A stretch of DNA of 64,000 nucleotides, from the NCBI RefSeq assembly GCF_019303475.1, contig NZ_JABLSI010000010.1:55153-119152 (forward strand), read 5' to 3'. Below are positions 24,815 to 34,215 of this stretch, one piece after another (the first letter of the stretch is position 1; every line of letters begins with the position of its first letter). Under the pieces are notes generated by a model, which did not search any database, had not been told where the DNA came from, and was given only the letters and a program-made list of their open reading frames with translations. The translations under genes and the position numbers were made by a program. Source of the stretch: Streptomyces sp. JJ38 (GTDB lineage: Bacteria; Actinomycetota; Actinomycetes; Streptomycetales; Streptomycetaceae).

Positions 24815-24844
24815 AGCGTAGTCATACGCCTGACCGCATGACAA
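24815..24844 (-). promoter_or_regulatory. Predicted promoter of the oxygenase-GNAT-permease unit
   Basis: On the minus strand TTGTCA (24844-24839) and TACGCT (24820-24815) are separated by 18 bases in the only AT-rich part of this intergenic region. The transcript would start near 24808, leaving an untranslated leader of roughly 325 bases. Confidence 0.45.
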
Positions 24845-25012
24845 GTGCCCGTATTATTAGGGGAGTTGGGCTTACGCGCGCGCGGCGGGCGCGCTGGCCC
24901 ACGCCCGCCGCGAGCAGTTCGGCCAGGGGATCGGCACGGCGCGACACCCGTGCGGCGCGGATGCCGTACGGGCGCCGTGCCGACGGGAACAGGCGTGTCC
25001 GAGCACGAACGC

Positions 25013-25037
25013 CCCGCCGAGCCGAGCGCCCGGCGGG
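25013..25037 (-). terminator. Possible terminator of the hyp-DJ-1 operon
   Basis: CCCGCCG at 25013-25019 pairs with CGGCGGG at 25031-25037 (7 bp, 11-base loop), 16 bases after the DJ-1/PfpI stop. Modest stem, no T-run. Confidence 0.35.
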
Positions 25038-25052
25038 ACTTTCGAAGCCCCC

Positions 25053-25595
25053 CTAGGCGGAGACCTTCTGGAACTCGGGGACGAAGGCCGCGCAGAAGTC
25101 CTTGAGGTCGGCCGGCTTGCGGCTGCTGACCAGCACGTTCGGGCCGTCCTCGCAGCGGACCACCGACGCGTCCTCCCAGCGGGCCCCGGCGTTGCGCAGG
25201 TCCGTGCGGACGCTGGGCCACGAGGTGATCCGGCGGTCGCGCACGACGTCCGCCTCGACCAGGGTCCACGAGCCGTGGCAGATCACGGCGACGGGCTTGC
25301 CCGTCTCGAAGAACTCGCGCACGAACGCGACGGCCCGCGCGTCCATCCGCAGGAAGTCCGGATTGGCGACGCCGCCGGGGAGCACCAGGCCGTCGTAGTC
25401 CTCCACGTCCGCCCGGCCGACCTCCTGGTCGACGGGGAAGGTGTCCGCCTTGTCGAGGTGGTTGAAGGCCTGGATGCTGCCGCCCCGGGTGGACAGCAGG
25501 TGCGGCGTGCCGCCCGCGTCCCGCACCGCCTTCCACGGCTCGGTCAGCTCGATCTGCTCCACGCCCTCCGGTGCCACGAGAAAAGCGACCCGCAC
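25053..25595 (-). CDS. DJ-1/PfpI family protein
   Basis: 180 residues from GTG 25595, chosen because AAAGGA lies about 9 bases upstream; GTG 25604 is closer to that site and less likely. The sequence MRVAFLVAPEGVEQIELTEP starts the class I glutamine-amidotransferase-like fold; GLVLPGGVANPD and VAVICHGSW supply the nucleophilic Cys106 followed by His107. Family members are described as proteases, deglycases or chaperones, and activity is uncertain. It is the last gene downstream of hypE (gap about 109 bases) on the same strand. It may be read through from the hyp operon, but no maturation role is known. Confidence 0.85.
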   Translation of the reverse strand: MRVAFLVAPEGVEQIELTEPWKAVRDAGGTPHLLSTRGGSIQAFNHLDKADTFPVDQEVGRADVEDYDGLVLPGGVANPDFLRMDARAVAFVREFFETGKPVAVICHGSWTLVEADVVRDRRITSWPSVRTDLRNAGARWEDASVVRCEDGPNVLVSSRKPADLKDFCAAFVPEFQKVSA

Positions 25596-25704
25596 GTCGT
25601 CCACGTCCTTTCTTCGCCGCCCCTGCCTTCCGGGGCGCACTGTCCGACAACGCCCCCCGAGTGCCCCGGGACCGGGCGCGTATGCCCGGTCCCGGCGGAC
25701 GGCC

Positions 25705-26796
25705 TCAGCAGATGCGCGGCAGCTGCTCGCCGAGCGGCAGATCGACGACGCGGGTGCCGCCGAACGCCGTCCGGGCGACGACCATGCCCGGGTGCTCGGC
25801 CACGCACTCCCCGATCAGCGCCGCACCGGCCCCCTGCGGGTGGGCGCGCATCGCGGCCAGCACCGCGTCGGCCTCCGCCCGGGGGACGACGGCGACGAGT
25901 CGGCCCTCGTTGGCCACGTAGAGCGGGTCGAGCCCGAGGAAGCCGCAGGCGTTGGCCACGGCCTCGGGAACGGGGACGGCGCGCTCGCTGAGGACGATCC
26001 CGGTGCCCGAGGCGGCGGCGACCTCGTTGAGCGTGGCCGCGACCCCGCCGCGGGTCGGGTCGCGCAGGACGTGCACGTCCCGGCAGGTCTCCAGCATCAC
26101 GGCGACCAGGCCGCCCAGCGGTGCCGTGTCGCTGACCAGCTCCGGGCCGCCGAACTCCAGCCCCTCGCGCACGCTCAGGATCGTCACCCCGTGCAGCCCG
26201 ACGGGCCCGCTGACGAGGACCGCGTCGCCGGGACGGGCGCGCTGCGGCCGGATGTCGACGCCCTCGGGGACGAGCCCGATCCCGGCGGTGTTGATGTACA
26301 CGCCGTCGCCGTGCCCGGCCTCCACCACCTTCGTGTCCCCGGTGGCCACGGTGACCCCGGCGGCCTCGGCGGCTGCCCCGAGCGCCTGGGCGATCCGCCC
26401 CACGACGGACAGCTCGGTGCCCTCCTCCAGGATGAACCCGCAGGACAGGTACGCCGCCCGCGCCCCGCTCATGGCCAGGTCGTTGACCGTGCCGTTGACG
26501 GCGAGGTCGCCGATGGAGCCGCCGGGGAAGAACAGCGGGCGGACGACGTAGGAGTCGGTGGAGAAGGCCAGCCTGGCCCCGCCCAGGGAGAGGGTGGCGG
26601 AGTCCGGAAGCCCCTCCAGCGTCTCGTTGCCGTAGGCGGGGACGAAGAGGTGGCGCAGCAGCTCGGCGGACAGCGCTCCGCCGCCGCCGTGCCCCATGAC
26701 CACCCTCGGGTGGTCGCGCAGGGGAGCCGGGCAGGACCAGGCGGCCGGGTCCACCACCCCGGCCGCCGTGTCCGTCGCGGTGGTCGTCTCAGCCAA
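25705..26796 (-). CDS. hypE: Hydrogenase maturation protein HypE
   Basis: 363 residues. PurM-like ATP-binding protein with the N-terminal motif [16 protein letters not shown] and [16 protein letters not shown]. It ends with the essential C-terminal Cys (PRIC, Cys363). HypF carbamoylates this Cys, HypE dehydrates it with ATP to a thiocyanate, and the cyanide is passed to iron on HypCD. It overlaps the end of hypD by 8 bases. A 20-residue Thr/Ala-rich extension precedes the conserved core. Confidence 0.96.
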   Translation of the reverse strand: MAETTTATDTAAGVVDPAAWSCPAPLRDHPRVVMGHGGGGALSAELLRHLFVPAYGNETLEGLPDSATLSLGGARLAFSTDSYVVRPLFFPGGSIGDLAVNGTVNDLAMSGARAAYLSCGFILEEGTELSVVGRIAQALGAAAEAAGVTVATGDTKVVEAGHGDGVYINTAGIGLVPEGVDIRPQRARPGDAVLVSGPVGLHGVTILSVREGLEFGGPELVSDTAPLGGLVAVMLETCRDVHVLRDPTRGGVAATLNEVAAASGTGIVLSERAVPVPEAVANACGFLGLDPLYVANEGRLVAVVPRAEADAVLAAMRAHPQGAGAALIGECVAEHPGMVVARTAFGGTRVVDLPLGEQLPRIC

Positions 26797-27961
26797 GGGG
26801 AGTCGCCTCCTTCGCGGGAGCCGGAGCCGGAGCCGGAGCGGGAGCGGGAGCGGGGGCGGCGGGAGCCGGGGCGGGGGACAGGCGGCGGTAGAGGTAGTAC
26901 GCGGCGCACGCGCCCTCGCTGGAGACCATCGTGGCGCCCAGCGGGGTGCGGGGCGTGCACCGCGTTCCGAAGGCCTCGCACTCGTGCGGCTTGATCAGCC
27001 CCTGCAGCACCTCGCCGCTGCGGCAGGCGGCGGGTTCGGCCGTGCGCAGTCCGGTCACGTCGAAGCGGTGCTCGGCGTCGAACTCGCGGTAGGTCTCGGT
27101 GAGCCGCCAGCCGCTGTCCGGGATGGTCCCGATGCCCCGCCAGCTGCGGTCGGTGACCTCGAAGACCTCCTCGATGCGGGCCAGCGCCGCCGCGTTCCCC
27201 GCCTCCCGCACGGCCCTCGGGTACGCGTTCTCCACCCGGTGCTCGCCGCGCTCCAGCTGGCGCACGGCGCGCCGCACGCCCTCCAGGATGTCCAGCGGCT
27301 CGAAGCCGGTGACGACGACGGGGACCCGGTGGCGCTCGGCCAGCGCGGGGTACTCCTCCGTGCCCATGACGCTGCACACGTGACCGGCGGCCAGGAACGC
27401 CTGCACCCGGCAGTGCGGGGCCCGCATGATGGCCTCGATGGCCGGGGGCACCCGCACGTGGGAGACGAGCATGCTGAAGTTGCGCACCCCCAGCCGCCGG
27501 GCCTCGTGCACGGTCATGGCGTTGGCCGGTGCGGTCGTCTCGAAGCCGATGCCGAAGAAGACGACCTCCCGGTCCGGGGTGCGGCGGGCGACGTCCAGGG
27601 CGTCCAGCGGCGAGTAGACGACGCGGACGTCGCCGCCCTCGCTCCGCACCCGGAACAGGTCACGGTCGGTGCCGGGCACCCGCAGCATGTCGCCGAACGA
27701 GCAGAAGACGACTCCGGGGCGGGACGCGATCTCCAGCGCCCGGTCGATCGTCTCCAGCGGTGTCACGCACACCGGGCAGCCGGGCCCGTGGATCAGCTCC
27801 AGGGAGTCGGGGAGGAGCTGGTCGAGGCCGTGGCGGACGATCGAGTGGGTCTGGCCGCCGCAGACCTCCATCAGCGCCCAGGGCCGGGTCACCGTGGCCG
27901 CGATGTCGTCCAGCAGCCTGCGCGCCAGCGCCGGATCGTGGAACTCCTCGATGTACTTCAC
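26789..27961 (-). CDS. hypD: Hydrogenase maturation protein HypD
   Basis: 390 residues from GTG 27961, which overlaps the hypC stop (GTGA). Conserved elements are [32 protein letters not shown] and the [4Fe-4S] region [16 protein letters not shown]...CTPRTPLG. HypD holds the Fe(CN)2CO unit with HypC during assembly. The last ~25 residues are an unusual alternating Ala-Pro tail (PAPAPAPAP), encoded by a GGAGCC/GGAGCG hexanucleotide repeat on the plus strand and absent from typical HypD. It overlaps hypE by 8 bases. Confidence 0.96.
   Translation of the reverse strand: MKYIEEFHDPALARRLLDDIAATVTRPWALMEVCGGQTHSIVRHGLDQLLPDSLELIHGPGCPVCVTPLETIDRALEIASRPGVVFCSFGDMLRVPGTDRDLFRVRSEGGDVRVVYSPLDALDVARRTPDREVVFFGIGFETTAPANAMTVHEARRLGVRNFSMLVSHVRVPPAIEAIMRAPHCRVQAFLAAGHVCSVMGTEEYPALAERHRVPVVVTGFEPLDILEGVRRAVRQLERGEHRVENAYPRAVREAGNAAALARIEEVFEVTDRSWRGIGTIPDSGWRLTETYREFDAEHRFDVTGLRTAEPAACRSGEVLQGLIKPHECEAFGTRCTPRTPLGATMVSSEGACAAYYLYRRLSPAPAPAAPAPAPAPAPAPAPAKEATPLG
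26816..26866. repeat. Hexanucleotide repeat in the hypD 3' end
   Basis: Tandem GGAGCC and GGAGCG units (plus-strand reading), about eight copies, encode the Ala-Pro tail of HypD. Such repeats are prone to length change, so the tail length may differ between strains. Confidence 0.7.
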
Positions 27962-28263
27962 CGCGTCGCCTCCTGATCGGGTCGTTCCGTGCCCGCCTCG
28001 GCCGCCGCCCGTCCCCAGGCGTCGCCGAACTCCTCCTCCAGCAGCCCCAGCTCCTCGAAGAGCCGCAGCGAGGCCCGCGCCGACTCCTCGTCCAGCCGCT
28101 GGAGAGCGAAGCCCACGTGGACGATCACGTACTCGCCCACCCGGGCGTCCGGCACGTAGGCCAGACACACGTCCTTCGTCACGCCACCGAAATCGACCCG
28201 CGCCATGCGCGTCCCGTCCCGGTCACCGGTCTCCACGACCCGTCCTGGCACCGCCAGACACAT
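27958..28263 (-). CDS. hypC: Hydrogenase maturation chaperone HypC
   Basis: 101 residues, with the invariant [11 protein letters not shown]-terminus (Cys2 binds the Fe(CN)2CO unit) and [32 protein letters not shown]. The acidic C-terminal 25 residues ([20 protein letters not shown]) extend beyond a minimal HypC. It forms a complex with HypD and delivers the iron centre to the large-subunit precursor. It lies 12 bases after hypF. Confidence 0.96.
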   Translation of the reverse strand: MCLAVPGRVVETGDRDGTRMARVDFGGVTKDVCLAYVPDARVGEYVIVHVGFALQRLDEESARASLRLFEELGLLEEEFGDAWGRAAAEAGTERPDQEATR

Positions 28264-28275
28264 CGGGCGCCCTCC

Positions 28276-30795
28276 TCATCCTGTCGTCGCCGCCGGGTGT
28301 CCCGGCCGTTCCCGGGCGGCGGCCACGAGCTGGCCCAGCGCCAGCCCGCCGTCCCCGGGCGGTACGCGGTGGTGCCGCAGCACCGTGAAGCCGCTCTCCG
28401 TCAGGCCCCGGTGGCAGGCCTCGTCCAGCAGCGCGTTGGCGAAGACCCCGCCCGTGAGGGCCACCGTCCGCACGCCCGTCTCGTGCCGCGCCCGGCGGCA
28501 GACGGTGACCACCGCGTCCGCCAGCGCCCGGTGGAAGCGGGCCGCCATGACCTCGGCGGGGGTGCCGCGCCGCAGGTCCGCGACGAGGTCCGCCAGCACC
28601 GGGGCCGGGTCGAACACCGTGCCGCCGGAGGGTTCGTGGGCCGCCGGGCCGCGCAGGGCGAAGGCGTACGCGGGCGCCGTGCCGTGCGGCCCCGGCCCCT
28701 CGCCGCCGTCCCAGGCCCGGGCGGCGGCGGCCTCCAGCTCGATGGCGGCCTGCGCCTCGTAGCCCGAGCGGTGGCAGACGCCGGTCAGTGAGGACACCGC
28801 GTCGAACAGCCGGCCCATGCTCGACGTCGGCGCGAGCGCGACGCCGCGCTCCAGCTGGCGGGCCAGCAGCCGCAGCTCGTCCCCGGAGCAGGCCGTGACG
28901 CAGGGCAGGTCCGGGTCCCAGCGGAGGCCCGCCGCGCGCAGCCGGGCCAGCGCGGTGCGGCAGGGGTTGGCCACGGCGGCGTCCCCGCCCGGCAGCGGGG
29001 CGTAGCTCAGGTGGGCCAGCCTGCGGTAGCCGCCGTAGTCGGCGAGCATCACCTCGCCGCCCCAGACGGCGCCGTCCGCGCCGTAGCCGGTGCCGTCGAA
29101 GGCGACGCCGAGCACGGGCGCGGTGCCGTCGAGGCCGTGCTCGGCCATGGCGGAGGCGATGTGCGCGTGGTGGTGCTGGACGAACCGCAGGGCGCGCCCC
29201 CCGGCACGGCCCCGCGCCCAGCGTGAGGAGTGGTAGCGCGGGTGCGGGTCGGCGGCGAGCAGCTCGGGCTCGACGCCGGTCAGGTCCCGCAGCCGCCGTT
29301 CGACCCGCTCGAAGGCGGCCGTCGCCCCGAGGTCGCCCAGCTCGCCCAGGTGTGGGGAGAACCAGGCCTCGGCCTCCCGGCCCAGGCACAGGGTGTTCTT
29401 CAGGTCCCCGCCGACGGCCAGCGCCGGGCGCACCGGCACGGGCAGGGCCAGCGGCGCGGGGGCGTGGCCGCGCGAGCGGCGCAGGACGAGCTGGGAGCCG
29501 TCGGGCCGGACCCGGACGACGGAGTCGTCGCAGGGCACGTCGATGCGGCGGTCGTGGGAGAGCCAGGCGTCGGCGATCCCCGCCAGCCGCTCCAGCGCCT
29601 CGGCGTCGTCGGTGACGATGGGCTCACCGGAGCGGTTGCCGCTGGTCATGACGAGGACGCGGGGCCCCGGCGGGTCTCCCGGCAGCCCGAACAACAGGTG
29701 GTGCAGCGGGGTGTAGGGCAGCAGCACGCCGATGTCCGGGCTGCCGCCGCACACTCCGTCCGCGAGCCCCGGCGCCGCGCCGGGGCCGCGGCGCAGCAGC
29801 ACGACGGGGCGCTCGGGCCCGGTCAGCACCGCCCGCTCGGCGGGGCTCAGCGGCGCCAGGACGGCGGCCGTCTCCACGTCGGCGCACATGACGGCGAAGG
29901 GCTTGCCGCCGCGCGCCTTGCGCTCCCGCAGCCGGGCGACGGCGGCCTCGTCGCCCGCGTCGCAGGCCAGGTGGTAACCGCCCAGCCCCTTGACGGCGAC
30001 GATCGCCCCCGCGGCCAGCAGCCGCCGGGCGACGACGAGGGCCCGGCCGCCCTCGGCCGGGCGGGCGGCGGTGCCGGCGGCCGGCTCGAACCGCAGCCGC
30101 GGTCCGCACACCCGGCAGGCGACGGGCTGGGTGTGGAAGCGGCGGTCCAGGGGGTCGTCGTACTCGGCCCGGCAGGCCGGGCACAGCGGGAAGGGGGCCA
30201 TCGTCGTCGTCGCCCGGTCGTAGGGCAGCGCGGTGGCGATGGTGTAGCGGGGGCCGCAGTGCGTGCAGGCGATGAACGGGTGCCGGTGGCGGCGGTCGTC
30301 CGGGTCGGCGAGCTCCCGCAGGCAGTCGTCGCAGGTGGCGGTGTCCGGCGGAATGCGGGTGCGGCCCTCGCCCGGCTCGGACGGGCGGATGGCGAAACCG
30401 TCCTCGCCGACCGGGGTCAGCGGCTCGTGGGTGACGTCGGTGACCTGAGCGAGCGGCGGCGCCTGCGTGCGCAGCAGCCCGCAGAACTCCTCGACGGCCT
30501 CCGGCGCGCCCTCCACCTCGGCGGTGACGCCGCCGGAGGTGTTGCCGACGTGGCCGGACAGGGCGAGCTCCGTGGCCAGCCGGTACACGAACGGGCGGAA
30601 GCCCACGCCCTGCACCACACCGCGGACGGTGACGCGCCGCCGCAGCGGAGGCTCCTGCCCGGAACGGTCCCCGGGAGCCGGTCGCGGCTCCGGGGCCGCA
30701 ACCGGCGCCGCGTCCGGGTTCGGCGCCGCGTCCGGGACCGGTTCCGGCGGGTCGGCCGGTGCCCGGCCGGGTGCTGTGGTGATGCCCTCGGTCAT
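28276..30795 (-). CDS. hypF: Carbamoyltransferase HypF
   Basis: 839 residues. A Pro/Ala-rich N-terminus of about 50 residues is additional to the usual length. Then follow an acylphosphatase domain ([18 protein letters not shown]), two zinc fingers (CDDC, CTHC, CPAC, CRVC), a YrdC-like domain ([13 protein letters not shown]) and a Kae1-like C-terminal domain with [16 protein letters not shown] and [19 protein letters not shown]. It transfers a carbamoyl group from carbamoyl phosphate to HypE Cys, the source of the cyanide ligands. It lies 18 bases after hypB. Confidence 0.96.
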   Translation of the reverse strand: MTEGITTAPGRAPADPPEPVPDAAPNPDAAPVAAPEPRPAPGDRSGQEPPLRRRVTVRGVVQGVGFRPFVYRLATELALSGHVGNTSGGVTAEVEGAPEAVEEFCGLLRTQAPPLAQVTDVTHEPLTPVGEDGFAIRPSEPGEGRTRIPPDTATCDDCLRELADPDDRRHRHPFIACTHCGPRYTIATALPYDRATTTMAPFPLCPACRAEYDDPLDRRFHTQPVACRVCGPRLRFEPAAGTAARPAEGGRALVVARRLLAAGAIVAVKGLGGYHLACDAGDEAAVARLRERKARGGKPFAVMCADVETAAVLAPLSPAERAVLTGPERPVVLLRRGPGAAPGLADGVCGGSPDIGVLLPYTPLHHLLFGLPGDPPGPRVLVMTSGNRSGEPIVTDDAEALERLAGIADAWLSHDRRIDVPCDDSVVRVRPDGSQLVLRRSRGHAPAPLALPVPVRPALAVGGDLKNTLCLGREAEAWFSPHLGELGDLGATAAFERVERRLRDLTGVEPELLAADPHPRYHSSRWARGRAGGRALRFVQHHHAHIASAMAEHGLDGTAPVLGVAFDGTGYGADGAVWGGEVMLADYGGYRRLAHLSYAPLPGGDAAVANPCRTALARLRAAGLRWDPDLPCVTACSGDELRLLARQLERGVALAPTSSMGRLFDAVSSLTGVCHRSGYEAQAAIELEAAAARAWDGGEGPGPHGTAPAYAFALRGPAAHEPSGGTVFDPAPVLADLVADLRRGTPAEVMAARFHRALADAVVTVCRRARHETGVRTVALTGGVFANALLDEACHRGLTESGFTVLRHHRVPPGDGGLALGQLVAAARERPGHPAATTG

Positions 30796-30813
30796 ACGGC
30801 GGCCTCCCGGGGC

Positions 30814-31704
30814 TCAGGAGCCGTCGGAGGCGGTCTGGAACGCGGCCTCGGCGGGCACGGGCCCGTCGGAGTGCGCGTGCCCCGGCTCGTCCGCGGTGGC
30901 GGTGGCGTGGGCGTGCTGGGGCGCCGGCTCGTGGCTGTGCTCGGGCCCGGGCTCGTGGGAGTGGCCAGGCCCGGGCTCGTGGGAGTGGCCGTGCTCGTGG
31001 CCGTGTCCCCGGGCGTGCTGCCGGGCCAGGACGGGCTGGTGGGGCCGCACTCCGGCGCAGGTGGCCAGCGCCCGGTCGAGCAGCTCCTCGACGCCCTGCC
31101 CGGTGCGGGCCGAGGTCCGCAGGACCTCCACGCCGGGGTTGATCTGCTGGACGTGGGCCGCGAACGCGTCCGCGTCGAACTCGACGGCCTGCGCGAGGTC
31201 GGTCTTGGTGAGGACGACGAGCTGGGCGAGCCCGAACGCCGTCGGATACTTGACGGGCTTGTCCTCGCCCTCGGTGACGGACATGAGGACGACCCGCAGG
31301 GACTCCCCGAGGTCGTACCCGGCCGGGCAGACCAGGTTGCCGACGTTCTCGACGAACAGCACCCGCGTGTCGCGGGGCAGCCAGCCGGTGAGGTGCCCGC
31401 GCACCTGCTCGGCCTCCAGGTGGCACAGTCCGCCGGTGAGCACCTGCTTGACGGGCGCTCCGGAGCGGGCCAGCCGCCGGGCGTCGTTCTCGGTGGCCAG
31501 GTCGGCGGTCAGGGCGGCGGCGTGGACGTGCCGCTCACCGGCCCTGGCCAGCACCCGCTCCAGCAGGGCCGTCTTGCCGCTGCCCGGGCTGGACATCAGG
31601 TTCACCGCGGTGACGCCGCGGGCGGTCAGCTCGGCGCGCAGCTCCGTGGCCAGGTCGTCGTTCTTCGCGAGCACCGCGTGGCGCAGGTCTACTGTCCGGC
31701 ACAT
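30814..31704 (-). CDS. hypB: Hydrogenase nickel-incorporation GTPase HypB with C-terminal His-rich tail
   Basis: 296 residues from ATG 31704, sharing one base with the hypA stop (TGATG). The G domain has P-loop SSPGSGKTALLE, ENVGNLVCPAGYDLGE and TKTDL. Usually HypB carries its His-rich nickel-storage region, or a CxxCGC motif, at the N-terminus. Here the N-terminus is short (MCRTVDLRHAVL) and the His-rich region is at the C-terminus (HGHEHGHSHEPGP repeated). GTP hydrolysis with HypA drives nickel delivery to the large subunit. The tail would serve as local nickel storage. Confidence 0.95.
   Translation of the reverse strand: MCRTVDLRHAVLAKNDDLATELRAELTARGVTAVNLMSSPGSGKTALLERVLARAGERHVHAAALTADLATENDARRLARSGAPVKQVLTGGLCHLEAEQVRGHLTGWLPRDTRVLFVENVGNLVCPAGYDLGESLRVVLMSVTEGEDKPVKYPTAFGLAQLVVLTKTDLAQAVEFDADAFAAHVQQINPGVEVLRTSARTGQGVEELLDRALATCAGVRPHQPVLARQHARGHGHEHGHSHEPGPGHSHEPGPEHSHEPAPQHAHATATADEPGHAHSDGPVPAEAAFQTASDGS
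30926..30997. repeat. Three 24-bp tandem repeats in hypB
   Basis: Units at 30926-30949, 30950-30973 and 30974-30997 share the core GGCTCGTGG and encode the GHSHEPGP octapeptide repeats of the HypB tail. Repeat number would set the number of histidines and so nickel capacity. Confidence 0.85.
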
Positions 31705-32105
31705 CAGGGGAGGCCTCCTCGGGGTGGTGGTGGGGTGCCGCCCGTGGCCGCGGCGTCCGGTTCCGGCAGGGTGACGGCGGCGATCTCCAGCTCCCGTCCG
31801 GTCAGCAGCCCGGCCGCCGGGCCGCCGCAGTCCGGGCACTCCAGCCGCGGCGGGGAGCCCACGGCGAACGCGCCCGGGCAGCGCGCGCAGCGGGCCCGGG
31901 CCGGGACGTCCTCGATCAGCAGCCGCGCGCCGGCCAGGGCCGTGCCCTCGGCGGCCAGTTCGAAGGAGAAGCGGAGGGCGTCGGGCACCACGCCGGCCAG
32001 CTCGCCCACGCGCAGGCGCACCGACTCGACCGCCGTCGCCCCGTGCCGCCGGGCCGCCTCGTCGGCGCTCTCGACGACGGCCGTCGCGATCGAGAGTTCG
32101 TGCAT
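31704..32105 (-). CDS. hypA: Hydrogenase nickel-incorporation protein HypA
   Basis: 133 residues. The N-terminal MHELSIA supplies the nickel ligands (amino terminus and His2). The zinc site has two CxxC pairs (CARC ... CPDC) separated by 15 residues. The C-terminal 20 residues (PDAAATGGTPPPPRGGLP) are an extra Pro-rich tail. It is the first gene of the leftward hypABFCDE operon and divergent from hypX, with 204 bases between the starts. Confidence 0.95.
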   Translation of the reverse strand: MHELSIATAVVESADEAARRHGATAVESVRLRVGELAGVVPDALRFSFELAAEGTALAGARLLIEDVPARARCARCPGAFAVGSPPRLECPDCGGPAAGLLTGRELEIAAVTLPEPDAAATGGTPPPPRGGLP

Positions 32106-32309
32106 GGAACGTCACGCTAGGGACCGGTGGCCGCCCGCTCGCGGGACGCGAGCGGCGGGGGCTCCGTTTTCGCCCGGCTAGCCCACGCGTGCGCCCCCGC
32201 GCGGACGTACCGGGCGCGTCCGCCGGGCGGGTCGGCGCGCGGTACGGCCACCATCGGGCGGAACCGCGCGGCCCGATGGGGCCGCGTACCGCCCACCCCG
32301 GGAGCTTCG

Positions 32310-34073
32310 ATGCGCATCCTGCTTCTCGCCAGCGCCTTCAACAGCCTGACGCAACGGGTCTTCACCGAGCTCGTGGACCGCGGCCACGCCGTCGCGGTGG
32401 AGCTGGCCCTGGTGACGGAGCCCGGGGGCGGGCCCGCCGAGGCGGTGCGACGGCACGGGCCGGACCTGGTCGTCGCGCCGATGCTGACGAGCGTCCTGCC
32501 GCCCGAGGCGTGGTCGGCCGTGCCGTGCCTGATCGTGCATCCGGGCCCGCCGGGCGACCGCGGCCCCTCGTCGCTGGACCGGGCGCTGACGGACGGCGTG
32601 CGGGAGTGGGGGGTCACGGTGCTGCAGGCGGAGGCGGAGTTGGACGCCGGGCCGGTGTGGGCGTCCGCGGCCTTCCCGGTGCCGCCGGGGGTGGGCAAGA
32701 GCGAGCTGTACCGGGGCGAGCTGGCGGACGCGGCGGTCGGGGCCGTACTGGAGGCGGTCGGGCGGTTCGCCGCGGGGGAGGGGCCGCGGGGAGCGGCCGC
32801 CTGGCCCGGCACCGGGTGGCGCCCGGTGCTGCGGCAGGAGGGCCGTCGCATCGACTGGGAGCGGGACCCGACGGAGGCGGTCCTGCGGCGGCTGCGGGCC
32901 GCCGACTCGAGGCCGGGCGTGCTGGACGCGTTCTGCGGCGGCGAGTGGTACCTGCACGGGGGCCACCCGGAGGACGGGCTGCGCGGCCGTCCGGGGGAGC
33001 TCCTCGCGACGCGGGACGGCGCGGTGTGCCGGGCGACGGTGGACGGCGCCGTGTGGATTCCGGAGCTGCGCGCCCGGCGCCGTCCGCAGTCGCCGCCGAC
33101 CTGGCGGCTGCCGGCCACGCTGGCGCTCGGCGAGCGGCTGCCCGCGGACGTGCCCGAGGTGCCCGCCCCGCTGTGGCCCGCCCCCGAGGCCGAGGTGAGC
33201 GAGGGGAGCTGCGGCGGGCGGACGTGGAGCGACATCCGCTACGCCGAGGAGGGCTCGGCCGGCTTCCTGCGCTTCGGCTTCCCCGGCGGAGCCATGAGCA
33301 CCGGCCGGTGCCGACGGCTGCTGGCCGCCTACCGGTTCGCCTGCTCCCGGCCGACGGACGTGCTGGTGCTCGGCCCCGAGCGCGACTTCTTCTCCAACGG
33401 CATCCATCTGGGCGTGATCGAGGCCGCGGCCGATCCGGCGGCGGAGTCCTGGGCGAACATCCAGGCCATCGACGACCTGGTGGAGGCGGTCGTGACGACG
33501 ACCGACCGGCTGGTGGTCGCCGCGCTGCCCGGGAACGCCGCCGCGGGCGGCGTGATGGCGGCCCTGGCGGCGGACGAGGTGTGGTGCAGGGACGGGGCGG
33601 TGCTCAACCCGCACTACCGGCTGATGGGGCTGAGCGGCTCGGAGCTGTGGACGTATCTCCTGCCGCGCCGGGTGGGAGCCGAGGCGGCGCGCCGGTTCAC
33701 CGAGTCCGCCCTGCCGGTGAGCGCGCGGACGGCGCTCGCGGCCGGGCTGGTGGACCGGGTGCTGCCGACCGCGCCGGGGGAGTTCGCGGGGGAGGTGGCC
33801 CGGCTGGCCGGGCGTCTCACCCGGTCGGCGCAGCTCTCGGCACGGGTGGCGGAGAAGAAGGCGCTGCGGGAACGGGACGAGGCGCTTCGGCCGCTCGCGC
33901 GCTATCGGGCCGATGAGCTGACGGCCATGCGGCGGACGTTCTTCGACCCGCGGGCGCCCTACCACGCGCTGCGCTCGGACTTCGTGCGCAAGGCCCGCCC
34001 CGCGCGGACGCCGGAGCACCTCGCGCGCTGGACCTCCGCCGGACACACAGCGTCACGCGTGTCCGATTTGTGA
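32310..34073 (+). CDS. hypX: HypX (HoxX), CO-forming hydrogenase maturation factor
   Basis: 587 residues from ATG 32310 (GGGAGC upstream). The N-terminal formyltransferase-like half (about 1-285) starts MRILLLASAFNSLTQRVF and contains VHPGPPGDRGPSSLDRAL, the formyl-tetrahydrofolate-binding region. The C-terminal half is crotonase-like (FFSNGIHLG, NAAAGGVMAALAADEVWCR). In Ralstonia, HypX takes the formyl group of formyl-THF and releases CO for the active-site iron, which matters in air. Its presence as the first gene of the structural operon fits an enzyme matured aerobically. Confidence 0.93.
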   Translation: MRILLLASAFNSLTQRVFTELVDRGHAVAVELALVTEPGGGPAEAVRRHGPDLVVAPMLTSVLPPEAWSAVPCLIVHPGPPGDRGPSSLDRALTDGVREWGVTVLQAEAELDAGPVWASAAFPVPPGVGKSELYRGELADAAVGAVLEAVGRFAAGEGPRGAAAWPGTGWRPVLRQEGRRIDWERDPTEAVLRRLRAADSRPGVLDAFCGGEWYLHGGHPEDGLRGRPGELLATRDGAVCRATVDGAVWIPELRARRRPQSPPTWRLPATLALGERLPADVPEVPAPLWPAPEAEVSEGSCGGRTWSDIRYAEEGSAGFLRFGFPGGAMSTGRCRRLLAAYRFACSRPTDVLVLGPERDFFSNGIHLGVIEAAADPAAESWANIQAIDDLVEAVVTTTDRLVVAALPGNAAAGGVMAALAADEVWCRDGAVLNPHYRLMGLSGSELWTYLLPRRVGAEAARRFTESALPVSARTALAAGLVDRVLPTAPGEFAGEVARLAGRLTRSAQLSARVAEKKALRERDEALRPLARYRADELTAMRRTFFDPRAPYHALRSDFVRKARPARTPEHLARWTSAGHTASRVSDL

Positions 34074-34085
34074 GGGATTGCACAA
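34068..34085. promoter_or_regulatory. TTGTG-N8-CACAA inverted repeat upstream of the small-subunit gene
   Basis: TTGTG at 34068-34072 and CACAA at 34081-34085 form a dyad beginning inside the hypX stop codon. It lies about 130 bases before the small-subunit start in a 142-bp gap and is a candidate control site for the structural genes; no assured promoter boxes were found. Confidence 0.3.
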
Positions 34086-34117
34086 CGTGTCAGCCTGCTT
34101 GCGTGGCCGCCCGGGCT

Positions 34118-34143
34118 GAGCCGGGCCGTGCCCCGCCCGGCTC
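34118..34143 (+). terminator. Hairpin between hypX and the hydrogenase genes
   Basis: GAGCCGGGC at 34118-34126 pairs with 34135-34143 (9 bp, 8-base loop). It may terminate hypX transcription partly, or stabilise the 5' end of a processed structural-gene mRNA. Confidence 0.4.
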
Positions 34144-34215
34144 CCCGGCAGACCGGGTAACGGCCCACGCCGGGCCGCCCCCAGGCCATCAGGCCCAGGT
34201 CGAAAGGAAGGCGCC

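Larger units (their letters stand above)
24484..25052. other. 569-bp intergenic region upstream of the oxygenase unit
   Basis: No convincing gene. Moving leftwards it contains a weak hairpin after the DJ-1 gene (25013-25037), an AT-rich patch (24841-24870), a minus-strand promoter (24815-24844) and a leader of about 325 bases. A 54-codon minus-strand frame (24825-24661) could be a leader peptide, but it starts inside the promoter and has no ribosome site. The long leader is the notable feature. Confidence 0.5.

Noticed and set aside
24661..24825. 54-codon minus-strand frame in the oxygenase leader
   Set aside because: Its ATG lies within the predicted promoter spacer and no ribosome site precedes it; noted only as a weak leader-peptide possibility.
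24703..25056. Plus-strand frames in the intergenic region after the oxygenase unit
   Set aside because: Arg/Pro/Ala-rich translations, no ribosome site and no third-position bias distinct from background; treated as non-coding.
30926..30997. CRISPR-like array
   Set aside because: The 24-bp units are in frame within hypB, contiguous without spacers and encode His-rich octapeptides.
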